Below the pieces are notes generated by a model, which saw nothing but the letters and a program-made list of their open reading frames with translations, had not been told where the DNA came from and did no database searches. Below are positions 51,271 to 63,636 of a stretch of 64,000 nt of DNA, piece after piece. How positions within the stretch are numbered: position 1 is the first letter of the stretch; every line of letters begins with the position of its first letter. Source of the DNA: Chamaea fasciata (Eukaryota; Chordata; Aves; Passeriformes; Sylviidae); assembly GCA_029207755.1 (NCBI GenBank), contig JARCOQ010000005.1:43983621-44047620 (forward strand). Reading direction: 5' to 3'. The translations under genes and the position numbers were made by a program.

Positions 51271-51824
51271 CAGTAGAGGGAAACAAATAATCAAAGAAGA
51301 AAAAATACCCAGGCCCGAAGCACTCAGAAATGCCATTTAAAAACAGAGATTGATTCAGAGACAGTTCTCCTCACACTCACACACACCCTCCACCCCCACC
51401 CAGCCAATCCCCTTCCTCTCCCCACCATTTCTAAGTTGTGTTATTTGTCACAAAAAGTGGCAGAAGATGGTGGGGCGAGATGCCATGTGAACCAGTCATT
51501 TGTCAAAACCATTCAGTTTGACATGCTCCTGAGAGGAAGATTACACTAGAATGATGCTATCATGTTTTCAGTCAATCCAATGTAGAGGCACCCCCCTTCA
51601 GCTCACCAAGACTCTGCCACTGCCAGTAATACCATTCTTGAGGGTGTTTCAAACTGCTATTTGCCAGGAGGTTGAAACTCAGGAATGCAAAGTTGTTTCC
51701 CATGACAGTGGTTACCGTGCATTGGGGAAAGCAAGAGCAAGAATCTCAGCCACTCAAAATCAGAGCGAATTGTGAAAGCCCTGTTAACCTCCCTCTGTTC
51801 ACTGGGTTCTGAATACCCATACAA

Positions 51825-51846
51825 TACTCCTGCCCATGCAGGAGTA
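51825..51846. repeat. Small hairpin: 9-bp stem, 4-nt loop
   Basis: The arms TACTCCTGC (51825-51833) and GCAGGAGTA (51838-51846) pair perfectly around CCAT. It is short enough to arise by chance in a window of this size. Confidence 0.8.
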
Positions 51847-52605
51847 ATTGGAGAAGCCTCTCTATTTACACCTCTTTCTTACAAAGGCTGGGCTTCTACA
51901 GAAGTCAATAAAGAATGTTTTATTACTGGGAGGTGGAACAGCCCGATGAAGTTTTGCTGAATGTGCAATGTTCATTTGACCTACATCACATCTGAGATCA
52001 GCTCTAACAATATGATGGATCAGCATTTGATAAAGCCTCCAAGAGACACAACAAAAGTGTACACCAAACACATTTACTGCACTATAACCACAATCTTCTA
52101 ACCTTCTCTTTAGCCCTGATCAAGAGCTTATTTCTTATCTCTGTTGAATTTATACAGTTACATTTTTCATGTGCAAATCCTGGCCTTTACTTTCTTTTGT
52201 TTGGCAACACAGAGATGCCATGAAACAGTATCAACAGGAAAATTTGATATCCCCTTGCTGTCCTATTGCAGTCAGATCAAACTCAGATCCTTTCTTCCTT
52301 GCGCCTTCCAGGCTGATGGGTAGTGCTGGCCTCTGCCACAGCCCTCGTATTCCCACTCTTCCTAAACCAGGATGAGGTGTGATTCATGTAACACTTCTGT
52401 AATCATAAAGGAAGGTGCCTAATCCCCTCCCAGCCTAGTCTTCTGAGACAGTTTGGATGAACTGCTCACTGCATTGCCCGATGTACAGAGACTGCTAGCT
52501 GAGCCCAACTGGCTTTTACGTGGCTGAGGAAATAAAGCCACTAGAGTCCAGAGGGGTCATAAACCTACAAAGTTTATACCAGGATTTCAATCTGCCACAG
52601 AACTG

Positions 52606-52624
52606 AAAAAAAAAAAAAAAAAAA
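52606..52624 (+). repeat. Poly-A tract, 19 residues
   Basis: Nineteen consecutive A residues followed by GGAGAA. A second A tract lies about 130 bp to the right. There is no mobile element between them. Confidence 0.92.
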
Positions 52625-52753
52625 GGAGAATTGGTTTTCCTTCAGTGTCTTTAATTCTGTTAGCATCCAGAACATTAGCCATTGTGCTCAGAGTTGCAAA
52701 TATCTCTATCAAAAACTTATATTTCTGGATGAAACTTTCACAGAAGAGCAGGG

Positions 52754-52769
52754 AAAAAAAAAAAAAAAA
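52754..52769 (+). repeat. Poly-A tract, 16 residues
   Basis: Sixteen consecutive A residues preceded by GGG. Confidence 0.92.
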
Positions 52770-54371
52770 GCACTGGCAAACCTGAATTCTGATGTAAAGA
52801 GGATTGCTCTGCAAAATCTTCCATTTAATGAAATAAAGTTCTATGATTAATTTTAAACACCAGAATTTTTGCCACTGTATTATAATTTACATTGTAATAA
52901 ATACTTCTTTCTGACTGGTTATTGTCTATGAATTTTGAGGCAGTGGTTGGACAAGCAGAACTGATATATCCCCTAAAAGGAACAAAAGAGTCCTAATTTA
53001 GAGAGACAGTCAGTTTCCTTTGCAGGAATGAGGAGCATCCAGTGCAAGTTAAGTCAAAATGAGAATGGAAGACACACAACCCTTCACAGAAAGAGTTTTG
53101 ACATACACTTTCTTTTTTCGGCCTGAGAAACATTACAGTTATACATTTAAAAGCCTCACAGCAGAAAGGGCATGGGAGTCACTATCAGGTTCCACCTGTG
53201 CACCACTATTTGCCATCAAAGAATGTATTCTAATAAGTCTGGGACAATGAGAGAGAAAAGGTAAAGTTTAATTTGAGAAAGGGGTTTTTGAATGGGTAAT
53301 TCCCATATGAGTTCAAAGTACCCAGGTTTTTCTCTGCTTCAGAGAGACTCGGTAGCAGTTTCTGAGTGGTGCCACCAATGGGTGTGTTCTGGCTAAACCT
53401 TACAGTTGTTCTTCCCACACACATTTGAGACACAGTGCCCCCCTGCCACCGACATCAAGAGATTGTCCCAGGCAACTGGCCATGTCCTGAGATAATGTTC
53501 AAACCACATTAACATAGTAGGTATGTTAAATGGAGTGAACTTGGCAGGTTAAGGTCAGTCACCAGAGATAACATTATCATAATAGCCATTTGTCACCAGA
53601 ACAAACACAGGCATGTATCAACTCCTCCTTTCCACAGCTTTTGCCAGAACATGATAGGAAATAAAAATACCAGAACTTTAGGAATCAGGGTTCTTGCTAC
53701 CCTTATTTATTGACAGTGTTATGTTTGATTCCTTTGTATGTCCTGCTATCAGGCCTGTAGCACTAGCAAGGTAGCAACAGCTTTAACCAGGGGAACCTCA
53801 GGAAAAACCAAATCAGGTATGTAAATTTTCCCATTCATGCTGCAATAGCATTCAGATCTGGCTGTGCGCATTACCCAGAACACAAAGCTGTACAGTTTTA
53901 GTCTTTATCAAGTCCTTCATTCTTTCCTCTTGAACTATTCCAGACTTCAACACACTGAGTTCAGAGAAAGTTCAAGCTCACTACTTACACCAGGAGGGTT
54001 GAAATCTTTGCTTCGCATTTCACAGAGATCATTGCAGGTTCACAGAGTGGGTAAAAGGCAACAACTAATATTTGTGTCAGCCTTGCACTCAATCCATGCT
54101 GTTCAGCCTCCTCGCTGCACTCCTTGCAGAGCTGTGATGGAAATCATTCACAGGTAGAAATGTTTGGCACATCAAACTATGCTGCCAAGCTGGTGCACCT
54201 AAAATGTTATCTACGTTTATTTGCAAAATCCACATTATCTTTTCAACATAGAAGTGTTTTCTTTCCAGGCACATCTTGGAGTGAATACTTTACGAGGTCA
54301 GTATCAATGTGAAATTGTTAACAGTCTTAGTCCAGTGAGTATGCAAGGGCAAAACAAAACAAAATTCCAAC

Positions 54372-54393
54372 AAAAAAAAAAAAAAGGGGGGGG
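54372..54393 (+). repeat. A14G8 homopurine junction
   Basis: Fourteen A residues abut eight G residues, then AAAGGG. A homopolymer junction of this kind is unusual and prone to sequencing or assembly length error. The G run is too isolated for a confident quadruplex call. Confidence 0.92.
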
Positions 54394-56563
54394 AAAGGGT
54401 GAAGACATCTTAGGGAAGAAATAATTCTGTTTGGACTTGCAGAACATTATCACAAATTACTATGAGGAAAAGCAGATTTTTGAAAGTTAGGGTAACTATA
54501 TAGCATGTATATTCTCAAATCTAGGCTTCAGATCTCACATTTTAAAAAAGGCATGATATATTGATTTACTTTATTGACTTGTTTGTGGTCTGTGATAAAC
54601 AATGCATCATATAAAAGCCATCATCCATTACATTATGGAGTATACTAGGGAGGAATAAAGAAGTAAATTCTGTGCTCCTTCAGATGGAAATGTTTGAAAT
54701 AAATGAAAGATAGTAGAATTTTCACTGAGTAGCGTGTTCCCAATATTAAAAAGTGCGATATTTTTTTAGTCTTCAAGTCCTGCTGAGACATTTGCTTCAA
54801 AAAGAAACTGGCAGTAGCAACAATAACAAAGTAGTGCTGCCGAATTAACACAGTATTTAATGTCATGATTTAAAATATGTTGTACAATTGAAAGTTATGC
54901 CTTTGGCTTTATCAGATTAGGTGGTGAATTTTTATCACACCAGACTAAGAAGGAGCATGTCCCCTTCTGTTTGCTCAGAGAGTAGGTTCCAGCAGGGGCA
55001 TGCAGACTATGGTAGAAGTGAAGGCTGCTCCTGAGAGGGCTGGAGTGACTTTCACCCCACGGATGGTACAGCCCTTGTGTCTGGACTTGCAGGTGCTCCC
55101 AGCCTGACAGCATGAAGGCTTGGCCTTTGCTGGGTACAGACAGTGCTACAGGAGATCAGCCAGCTGTAGCTTTTGCTCACTCTCATTGCCTTTGACCAAT
55201 GCAACATGGTTGCTTGCTCCACGGCAGGGTACAAAGAGCAAACAAAATCTGCCCTGACATTCCTTCACTTCATCCCTTCCCTTCACATCAAATAGGTCTT
55301 GTAACTACATTTGGGTGGCAGGTTTGCAAAATTGTAGGCTCCCTAAGGCACAGCCAGTGTGATCTGATTTGCCTGTACAGGATCCAGCAGAACGAGGCCC
55401 TAAACCTAATTTGCAGCCTCTAGGCACTACAGCAATATCACTAATTTAATACAAATGACAATGAGAGGAAGGGACATGCTATTCACTAGAGTGACTTCCC
55501 ATCCACAGATGCTTGGCAGGACTTCAGATTTGCATTTAGGGACTGCATAGGCTTTGCTGAAATGGCCATTCTTTGTACAAATATGCCCCCAGGCAGCAAT
55601 AAAAAGAAACAGATGCAGATTAACACTAACAAATCACATACCCATTGCACTATACATGTAACCTAATGCATGTGAATAGTCCTACTGGGTTTACATCTGC
55701 AACAGACTCACAGCCTGGTTGAGGGTATGTTGAATCTCTCTCACAGCACCAACTCTCCCCAAAAGCAAGGAGTTTGTCAGCAAAGGAAACAGCCCCCCAC
55801 AGAGATTGGAGGACACCAGAGGAGGGGAAAGTGGAGTACCTTCACTTTACCTAACAAGCTCTCAGGATTTGAGGCATCTTGTGAAAAGTTGCTATCTCAG
55901 CTCCCTGTCTCCCGTAGGGAGACTGAGGGGATAGGATGATTCATTCATCCCAATACCTAAGGGAGCCGATATAAATGAAGGGTGGTTCGAGCAGAGTTGG
56001 AGCCTGGATGACCTGCTTACACTGATCTACAAAATTTTAGATGACTGCAGTTGGGTAAAAAAATCTCACTTTGGTGGCTTACAGTTATGCCACTACAGCA
56101 GTATCAAAAGTGAAGGTAGAGATGAGTAAGTAGATCTTATGTACATGCCCCTGCTCTCTAGAGCAGCCAGAGCTCAGTCACAGTGGAAAAGATAGGTGTG
56201 ACCCGTAGGTGAGCAGATCACTACAGTAGGCATCTACTTTTGGTGTCCTGTCTCCTCCCTTCACTGACAAAACAGACAGACACTGGCAACTTCAGCTACA
56301 TAAGGCTGATAGCACTTATGCTCTCATGACCTTAGACACTATCAGAGGTGTGACAACATAATCATTCACCCAGATGAGATGACCCAGAATCTCCAACAGT
56401 TTTCATAAGAGTAATGGACTGAGATGACCCTATACATTTTGGAGAAGGGATTCAAAATTGGAGAGAAGGCCAGCCAAAGGGTCTGCAAAACATAGTCTAT
56501 AAATTAATTTAACTCCAAATTGATCACGTTTGATTTCAAAATGTTGTAAATAAATCCTTCCTT

Positions 56564-56583
56564 AAAAAAAAAAAAAAAAAAAA
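56564..56583 (+). repeat. Poly-A tract, 20 residues
   Basis: Twenty consecutive A residues, followed by a purine-rich GGGAGAGAAAAAAG stretch. No retrocopied body is recognisable upstream. Confidence 0.92.
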
Positions 56584-57480
56584 GGGAGAGAAAAAAGAAA
56601 ATAAAACTGTTGTAGATAGTGTGTGTGTTTGTTTGTCTTTATACCTATGGCTTTTCTGTAGGAAGTGTCAGAATCTTGCTGCTTCCTCCTGTTTTTAAGC
56701 TGCCCTCTTGTGTCTTGTTATCAGGTGCTTTTGACTTGCATGAATTCACACCACCATTTGCCTGCATCCTCTTGGCATATACAGAAACTGAGTCAATGAC
56801 CTTCCACACCACCTCCACTGCTTCTCTCAAAGGATCTATTATGTGGCTCACTGGAAGAGAACAAGCACGGTTCTGTTTCAGTCAGCATGACTCTTACAGT
56901 ATAAACACTGAAAAAAACCTGCTCCACATAGCTAGCCTCATTTTGCATTAGTCAGGAAAGGTCAAGGCAAAATTGGAGTCAGGAAAAAATTGGTCAGTGT
57001 TTGGAATCAGTCTCACTTGAGCTTGACTTCCTGTTCTGAAATAAAACCAACCACAGTGCCTCACTTTATCTGAATACGAAGTTGCTATACATGCCAGACA
57101 AACACATTTTACACACAGTAATTCTTTGAGTGCCTTAAGAAACTCCAAGCATAAGTATGGAGACTCAGCAGTTACCAAAAACCAGAAAAAATGCAAAGTC
57201 TAGGGTTTGTATTCTTTCCATTTCTATTTATACTATAGAGTTGGTTTATTAAGAAATTTACCTCTAAAATTAGTGGCAATTCCTTCTAGAAATACATCCA
57301 GGCCAACAGAAGAAACAAAACTTGCAGCTTCTCACTTAGTACTGAGGCCCACTATCGTGCAGTCAAGAGCAATTCAGACAGCCTGAATTTCAAACTGGCA
57401 AAAGGCAAACAAAGATGGTTTGATCTTTTGTTATTTTGCTAATCAGGCTAGAAAAATGAAAACACAATGTACCTACTTTA

Positions 57481-57610
57481 TTTAAACTAAAATAATTAAA
57501 ATATCAGTCTGTCAAGAGAATAATTAGATGCATTACTGATTAAATAGCAGAAGAAGATGACAGTTTGTTAGCTGTCATCTAATGGAATATCTGTCAAAGT
57601 TACAAATTTG
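57481..57610. promoter_or_regulatory. Candidate homeodomain-type regulatory element
   Basis: Four copies of the hexamer CTGTCA/TGACAG fall within 90 bp: 57509-57514 (+), 57558-57563 (- sense), 57572-57577 (+) and 57591-57596 (+). The middle two form a perfect 9-bp inverted repeat (arms 57555-57563 and 57572-57580) with an 8-nt spacer. TGACAG is the core bound by TALE homeodomain factors (MEIS/TGIF class). ATTA/TAAT homeodomain cores lie at 57493-57498 and 57521-57525. The combination resembles developmental conserved non-coding elements. That is an inference, since conservation cannot be seen here. Confidence 0.35.
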
Positions 57611-58770
57611 ATCTCCCCATTTCTTTCAGTCCCCTTCTTCCATCTGGCTGCTCCTCATGGACAAACCAAATAACAGGAGACAATGAAATAACCTCTAAGC
57701 TTTATGGATTTGAGGGTCCAGGGGCATGACAAAGCACTTCACATTAATGCTCCAGCACTATAAGTGTTTAATGGATACCCAGCAGTATCCCAGAGAAGAG
57801 ACCTTCTTCAGTAGCATTAAAAGGCAATGATTTTCTTGCTCTGTGTTATTCCAGTCTGGGCACTTTCTTTAAGCTGTCGGCATTCCCATCCTGACTACCT
57901 TAAACATAGCGTTTTGTGAAAGAATAGAGAAAGTACATTTTAGGGTCCGGGATTTGGGTGGACTTTTTTCCTTTCCACAACAACTCACTCTGCTGTCTTT
58001 TCTCCTAGATAATTTCTGAAGTGGAAAAAAAAAAAATCTCTGCTCACCTACATAGATATGACCTTCTCAAACTTCTTCTGAATACAAATTCTTTCGTACA
58101 CATTGAAAGACAGTTTTCTGCAACAGTAACATGCTTTTCTGTCTGAAATGAAGGGTCATCATGACTCACATCTTTTCAGTGATGGTGAAAGTGTGAAATC
58201 TGTCAGAAATAGAATGCATTACAAGTTCCACGCATCAACCATTGACCTCTTCATCAGTGTTCTGTAAGAAGTGTTGTCTTCCTCTTTGTAAGAGCATAGA
58301 TGATGCAGGCAGCAAGAAGATTTGAAAACATGAGCTATTTTATTCCAGCGAATACATTTGATACTACCTGATTCATAGCCACATAATTTTTTGTCTTCAA
58401 CTTCCTCAATTCCCCATCATTCTTGAATTCCTATTCCAGATACCCAAATTATGATTCTGGATCTATTTCCCCCAACAACTCTGCTCATATGTCAGTACAA
58501 CTGCTGTCTCTCCCACTCTCTACCATATGCTTTCTACTCCTTGTTGTCAGCCTCCTAAAGCTGTTCATCTTGTTTTCTCACCAGCATTTTCTCTGGCACA
58601 GTTTGGTCACTGCTCAGAGCTTTGCGATACCCAGCAGGGCAGACACAGCTTGTGTAGTAACATATTCCTGCGTATGAGTGTGTCACTGCCTGTGAATGAG
58701 CTGTTACTCTAGAGCACCTGGGAAGATGGTGGGGACAGAGCTAAAAAGTCCAGAAGACAATGTCTGTCTC
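57611..58770. other. Non-coding stretch, no gene recognised
   Basis: Unique sequence. The overlapping frames at 58423-58712 (84 and 61 codons) include a hydrophobic run of serine, leucine and phenylalanine (LLSLPLSTICFLLLVVSLL) that could look like a membrane segment. It has no signal of a gene around it, and the sequence there is simply pyrimidine-rich. Confidence 0.5.
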
Positions 58771-58827
58771 AGGAAAGAAAAAAAAAAAAAAAAAAAAAAA
58801 AAAGAAAGAAAGAAAAAGAAAGAAAAG

Positions 58828-58868
<41 letters not shown>
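58771..58868 (+). repeat. 98-bp oligopurine (GAAA)n/poly-A tract
   Basis: Only A and G over 98 bp: a long A run, a GAAA/GAAAA middle part (about 58804-58830) and another A run of about 38. It lies about 100 bp from the 3' end of a minus-strand CR1, but CR1 elements do not have poly-A tails, so the two are probably unrelated. Long homopurine tracts can form triplex DNA and stall polymerases. Confidence 0.95.
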
Positions 58869-58870
<2 letters not shown>

Positions 58871-58971
58871 TTCCAGTCAGTTCCAATTTCAGGTCTTTCC
58901 TCCCAGCTTGAGCTGTTCTGCTCCTCCATGACTGGGTATGGCCCTCTCATGGGCCTGGCTCATCCCCAGGA

Positions 58972-59320
58972 GTCATAGAGCCATAAAATAATTTGGGCTG
59001 GAAGGGGCCTCTAAAGTCATCTAATCCAACCCCCCTGCAATGAGCAAGGACATCTTCTACTAAACCAGATTGCTCAAAGCCCTATCCAACTTGGGCTTGA
59101 ACACTTCCAGGGATGACGCAGCTACAACTTCTCTGAGCAACCTATTCCAGTGTTTCGTCTGGATAAGAAATCATTTCTTATGTCTACTCTTAACATACCT
59201 GCTTTTAGTTTAAAACCATTACTCCTGGTCCTATCCCTACAGGCCCTGCTAAAAATTCTGTCCCCACCAACAAGAAGGGAATGATGTTCAGCATGATAGT
59301 AGCCTTGAAGGGGAAACATG
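58972..59320 (-). mobile_element. CR1 LINE 3' fragment, reverse orientation
   Basis: Read on the minus strand, this ends with TCCAGCCCAAATTATTTTAT, then GGCTCTATGACT at 58972, the CR1 3' end. Upstream on the same strand come TTCAAGCCCAAGTTGGATAG, the block around 59140-59190 (eroded GAAATTCTTT-type region, here GAAATGATTTCTTATCC), and GGACCAGGAGTAATGG. This is about 350 bp of the 3' untranslated region and the end of the coding part. It faces away from the CR1 at 59838. Confidence 0.93.
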
Positions 59321-59837
59321 TCTGAAAAGTTGCTCTTCTGCCTTGCTTAACCTTAATGTCTAGTGTTCTGAGTCATAGATTAAATGAAAGAGCAAACTCT
59401 GGGACTTCCTGGTAGAACTGCTGCCTCAGTTCCTGTACCTCACCCACTTACAACATCAAAAACAGACTGTTTGCCCTTCACAAATGACGAAGAGACGATT
59501 CAAAGGGCGGGCAGCTCACAAAGTGAGGCCAGCAAAAGTCTTACAGGTGGTTTATTTACTCTGGGCATTGTATATACAATGACAAAGCTTACGGTGTTCC
59601 TCTGCTGAAGTATCAGTGATGAGTCTGACACCAGCTAGACAACCAACAGTGGTGCTCTGCTCCTCCTCTGTACTGGCAATACTTCCCAGCTCTGCCAAGA
59701 CCTTAGGGAAGCCAGTGCTGATCTCTGTGGTGACTGCCATGGGGTGTAAGAAAAAGAAGCAAAGAATGTTCATTGTAGTCTTTTACTATTGACCTAGAAT
59801 CAGCGTGCCAACCTTTAATTATTAGCCCATTATAAAC
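59321..59837. other. Spacer between two CR1 copies
   Basis: About 500 bp lying between the inner ends of two oppositely oriented CR1 fragments. It has no recognisable repeat or gene. Two short frames (59384-59608 plus, 59552-59773 minus) overlap and are not convincing. Confidence 0.5.
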
Positions 59838-60272
59838 CAAGGAGGACCATGAAGATGATTGAGGGGTGGAGCAGCTCTCCTGTGAAAACAGGCTGAGAGA
59901 ATTGGGATTATTCAACCTGTGGAAGAGAAGGCACCAGCCACCTTACAGCCCCTAAATGGGGCCTACAAATGTTCTGGGAAGGGACTTTTCACAAGGGCAT
60001 ATAGAGATAGGACAAGGGCAAATGGCTTCTAACTGAAAGAGGGTAGGTTTAGATTAGATATAAGGAAGAAATTCTTTACTGTGAGGGTGGTGAGACACTG
60101 AAACAGGTTTCCCAGGGGAAGTTACGTGTCTCTGGAAGTGCTCAAGGCCAGGTTGGATGGGGCTCTGAACAAGCAGGTTTAGTGGAAGGTATCCCTGTCC
60201 ATGACAGGGGATATGAGATAATCTTCAAGGTCCCTGACAACCCAAACTACTCTGTGATTCTCTAATTCTGTG
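59838..60272 (+). mobile_element. CR1 LINE 3' fragment, forward orientation
   Basis: It begins around AGGAGGACCATGAAGATGAT and runs through AGGCTGAGAGAATTGGGATT, TTAGATATAAGGAAGAAATT and GGCCAGGTTGGATGGGGCTC to the end repeats CTCTGTGATTCTCTAATTCT. It is about 435 bp with all CR1 3' landmarks in order. It covers the same part of the element as the reverse copy 520 bp to its left, so the pair forms an imperfect inverted repeat. Confidence 0.95.
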
Positions 60273-61102
60273 ACTGTGATCTGAAAAGGTGGCAGATTGC
60301 TAAGAAGCAGCAGCAATGAGGAAAGATAGAGTGTCAAAAGACAGCTTGGCACAATGTATGGCATGGAACATAGCTCATTTCCCTGTTTTCTTGGTCTGCT
60401 TTCTCACAAATAAATTCTAGGCAAATACCTCCAGCTGCAGGAGGATAACTTTCTGACGTCTGCACAAGAGCTCATTACTCAATAGGTGAGAAAAATGGGA
60501 AAAAACCACAACCACAAAACACTCTCAGCAATTAAGTGCTATTTCTAAGAAGAGCTACACCATTTTTAGAAATTAAAAGAAATAGGACAAACAAATATTT
60601 CTGCCTATTTTTAGGGGATTTTTTTAATTTATCTTAGAGCACTCAAACACAGACTACTAAATATATGCCAAAACAATGGCTTTTAACAGAGAAAAGCGAA
60701 TTCATTAAATTTCTTAACAGTGCAAAATAGAAAACTTTCTAGCAGTTTTTTATCAGGAGCTTTGCTTTTTTTCTCTTCTTTTTAAGTTGCTGAGCTGTTT
60801 TAACAATCTAGCTCATAATTATTTAGGAGTTTAATTCACAAACTCACATACAATTTTTCCACTATTGTAACATTTGACTTCAGAACACAACCTTAAGTCA
60901 TTAACTCTTCACTTCTTCTTTTTATTCTGTCCTTTTCTAAAGCAATGCATACATACTAGCATTTATGTGTTCTTCCTAACAAGCAGTTCTATCTAACAAC
61001 CGTATTTAAAGTCTTTCTTCATCATGTCCATGTTAGCATATTATAATTACTTTGGAAATACCTTGTTTAACAACAGAAGACACTGTATTGTACTCCTAAC
61101 AC

Positions 61103-61117
61103 ATATATATATATATA
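61103..61117. repeat. Short (AT)n repeat
   Basis: About seven AT units, flanked by CAC and AAAC. A minor simple repeat. Confidence 0.85.
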
Positions 61118-63636
61118 AACAATTTCATAGGCCAGAACAATGCTCTTAAAAATGTAAATTATTTTTCAGTACAGAGAAGAAACATGATGAAAAGGACATG
61201 GCAGACAGAATTTGGATCAGGGAATCAAGATTTACTTCTAAACCATAAGTACATAAATATGAAATTCAGTAGAGTCTAGTGGAAAACTAAGACAGTCAAG
61301 TAGTATTTCCTTGTAAAGGCAACTGTAACTGATAAATCTGTGTGCTTTAAAATGCGCAAAATCTTAGAGCATATTTTAAAGAAGATTAAAGACATTCTCT
61401 GTCTTGTTCTTTAAAATTTTGGTGCAGAAATACTATATACAATTCTGTTTTCAAATACTGCTGAGAAATGCCATACAAAGAAAATTTAAAAGTTTAAGTA
61501 AAATAAACTAAATCCAAGGTACTGTACCTAAGTTTTTTCTAAGGAGAGTAGATACACTGTGTCTTTGGCATTTAGTTGGGTTCAAGGATAGAAAACCTCT
61601 TGTTTATGATGCAAAGAATTAGGCTGATCTGTCCAGCACAAATAAAACTGCAAGTTCAGCAAAGTTCTTCTGCAGCAAAGAGGAAGGAACATGAGAAATG
61701 AAGAAAGCACCCCAGTCATCCATAAAGGAGTCTGCTCTCAAATCCCTGTCATACCCTTGTGCATAGGCAGTATTTGCAGTTTCAGCCATATTCTGTCATG
61801 AACTCCACTTAGTTTGGATATCAATGACACAAGACAGTGGATAACTGTAATAAACGAATGAGTCTGTATCCACTGAAATGCATTACTTCAAATGTAATGA
61901 GATGGGCTCCAAAAGCCCAGTCTGGCATCTTGACTCCAGTATTTAAGTCTGCTGGCAACTGCTGATCCTCTAGGAGAATCCTACTAGTCAAGGCAGGTGC
62001 CCATTTCCGTGGCTCACACGTGTCCTAGGACATCCAAGGCATCCACACGATGTATGGCAGATGTGCAGATGTGGTAGATTCTGCAGGAGATGCGTTGCTG
62101 TCTGAAGCCTCATGGGCTTATCCCAGGGCATCTCCAGCGTTTTAGATGCATATGTGTGCAGGAAATCTGACCAAGTTTGCAGGCAGTAGAAACACTAAAG
62201 CTAACGAGCTATTCAGGACACAGGCCAGGGGGCCTCAGTGCCACTGTGTGAGACCATAATTTTCTAGGTCTGCAGCTGAAGGCTGTGTGGGTTTCCCTGC
62301 TACATTTCCAAAAACTCCAAAAATACGGTCAGACATCCCAAATGAGCCTTTTATCTGTATCAGGCTGTGAACAATCACTTTCTGGACTTTTCTAGCTACA
62401 TTAAGGCAATTTTTATTGACTCTAGAGGAAGCCTATACACCTACTAGGCATGCAGACCTTTTCTCCTAGACAGGAAATTTTTGATTCTGAGTTGAATCCC
62501 ATTTTTTAAAACTGGCAAGGAAGAGACACGGCAATCAAACTCTTCCATTATCAACAACTCGCTATTGTTAATACCTGAGAAAACACAGACTATTAAAATA
62601 TCATCCAGAGAGAAAAAACAAATCTTAGTGTAAGATATGAAGTTGGAAGCAATGTATACCAGGATTTTGGATTAGATATAAGAGTGAGGCAGATTTACAT
62701 AGGTGAGGAGTAGAACATTTCCTGACACCCAGGCAAACAGAAGATGAGAACTATATTTTTACTCCTGGAATACAGCCCTAAGAATCAAGCTATCACATTT
62801 GCTGCTCTTCTTCCTTCCTCCCATGGTCACTGCTCTTTGCAGGGATGTGTTAAATGTTTACTCATCCTAAAAGTAAGAGAAGGATTACATTTAACAGTGC
62901 CTGGGGCACTCAGCAAATGGAAGACCTCAGCTCCAGTTCCTGAGGTGTATCAAGTAGAAAACAACTTTGAACTAAACTCAGAAGACAGAGAGCAGACACT
63001 TTTGTTTTGATTTTTTTAATGTATATCAAATTTATCGATAACACAAATTAGTATGACTGAAACTGCAGACAAGGGGTTATATGACCTATTTATCCTTACT
63101 TTGACTTTTGTTTTTTCAAATGTATTTGGTCTAATCAGTTACCATGAAAAAGTAGTAAAAGCAAATCAGATGAAAATTCAAATAAAATTCTCTACTGCCT
63201 GCTGAAAGCTGGGAGTTCTATATCCTAGAGGGAACTCCCATACAAAGGCTCAATTCACATAGGTATAAAATATAATTTTAAAAGTTCCTTTTAAGCCAGC
63301 AGGAAGGCAGTTTCATCAGTCTGGGGTTTTCTGAGAAAACAGTGAAAGCATCCATTTTCCAGGATAACCACATGATTTATTTATGATTAATCTGTCAACT
63401 GTGTTTCTTTTAAAGATAAGATCCTATTCAAGGAAGGTTTATCTGCATGACTTATCAATACAATACCTAAAGGTAGTGACTTCTTTTTCTATACATGCAC
63501 AGAGCAGCAAAGCTATATAGTAAGTAATTTGTAAAGCAAGTGAAGAGATATGGCTTTTGTGTGAAAGACCAGTATCTACTTCAAGACTTCACACACTAAA
63601 TTAATATGTGGTCCACAAACATGAGCTATTCTCAGA

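Larger units (their letters stand above)
51271..57480. other. Non-coding stretch with several A tracts
   Basis: No gene is recognised. It holds four A-rich homopolymers listed separately, a 9-bp-stem hairpin at 51825-51846, a splice-bounded 64-bp open segment at 53753-53816 and a lone octamer (ATTTGCAT) at 55528-55535. The part at 54960-55200 is GC-richer and gives overlapping frames on both strands. The 110-codon frame at 56619-56951 shows nothing recognisable. Confidence 0.5.

Noticed and set aside
53753..53816. 64-bp open segment with a GTATGT donor
   Set aside because: Open in one frame only, low information content, no recognisable protein; mentioned in the phase finding only.
58696..58978. 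Lysine-rich and phenylalanine-rich frames on both strands
   Set aside because: Direct products of the oligopurine tract at 58771-58868, not proteins.
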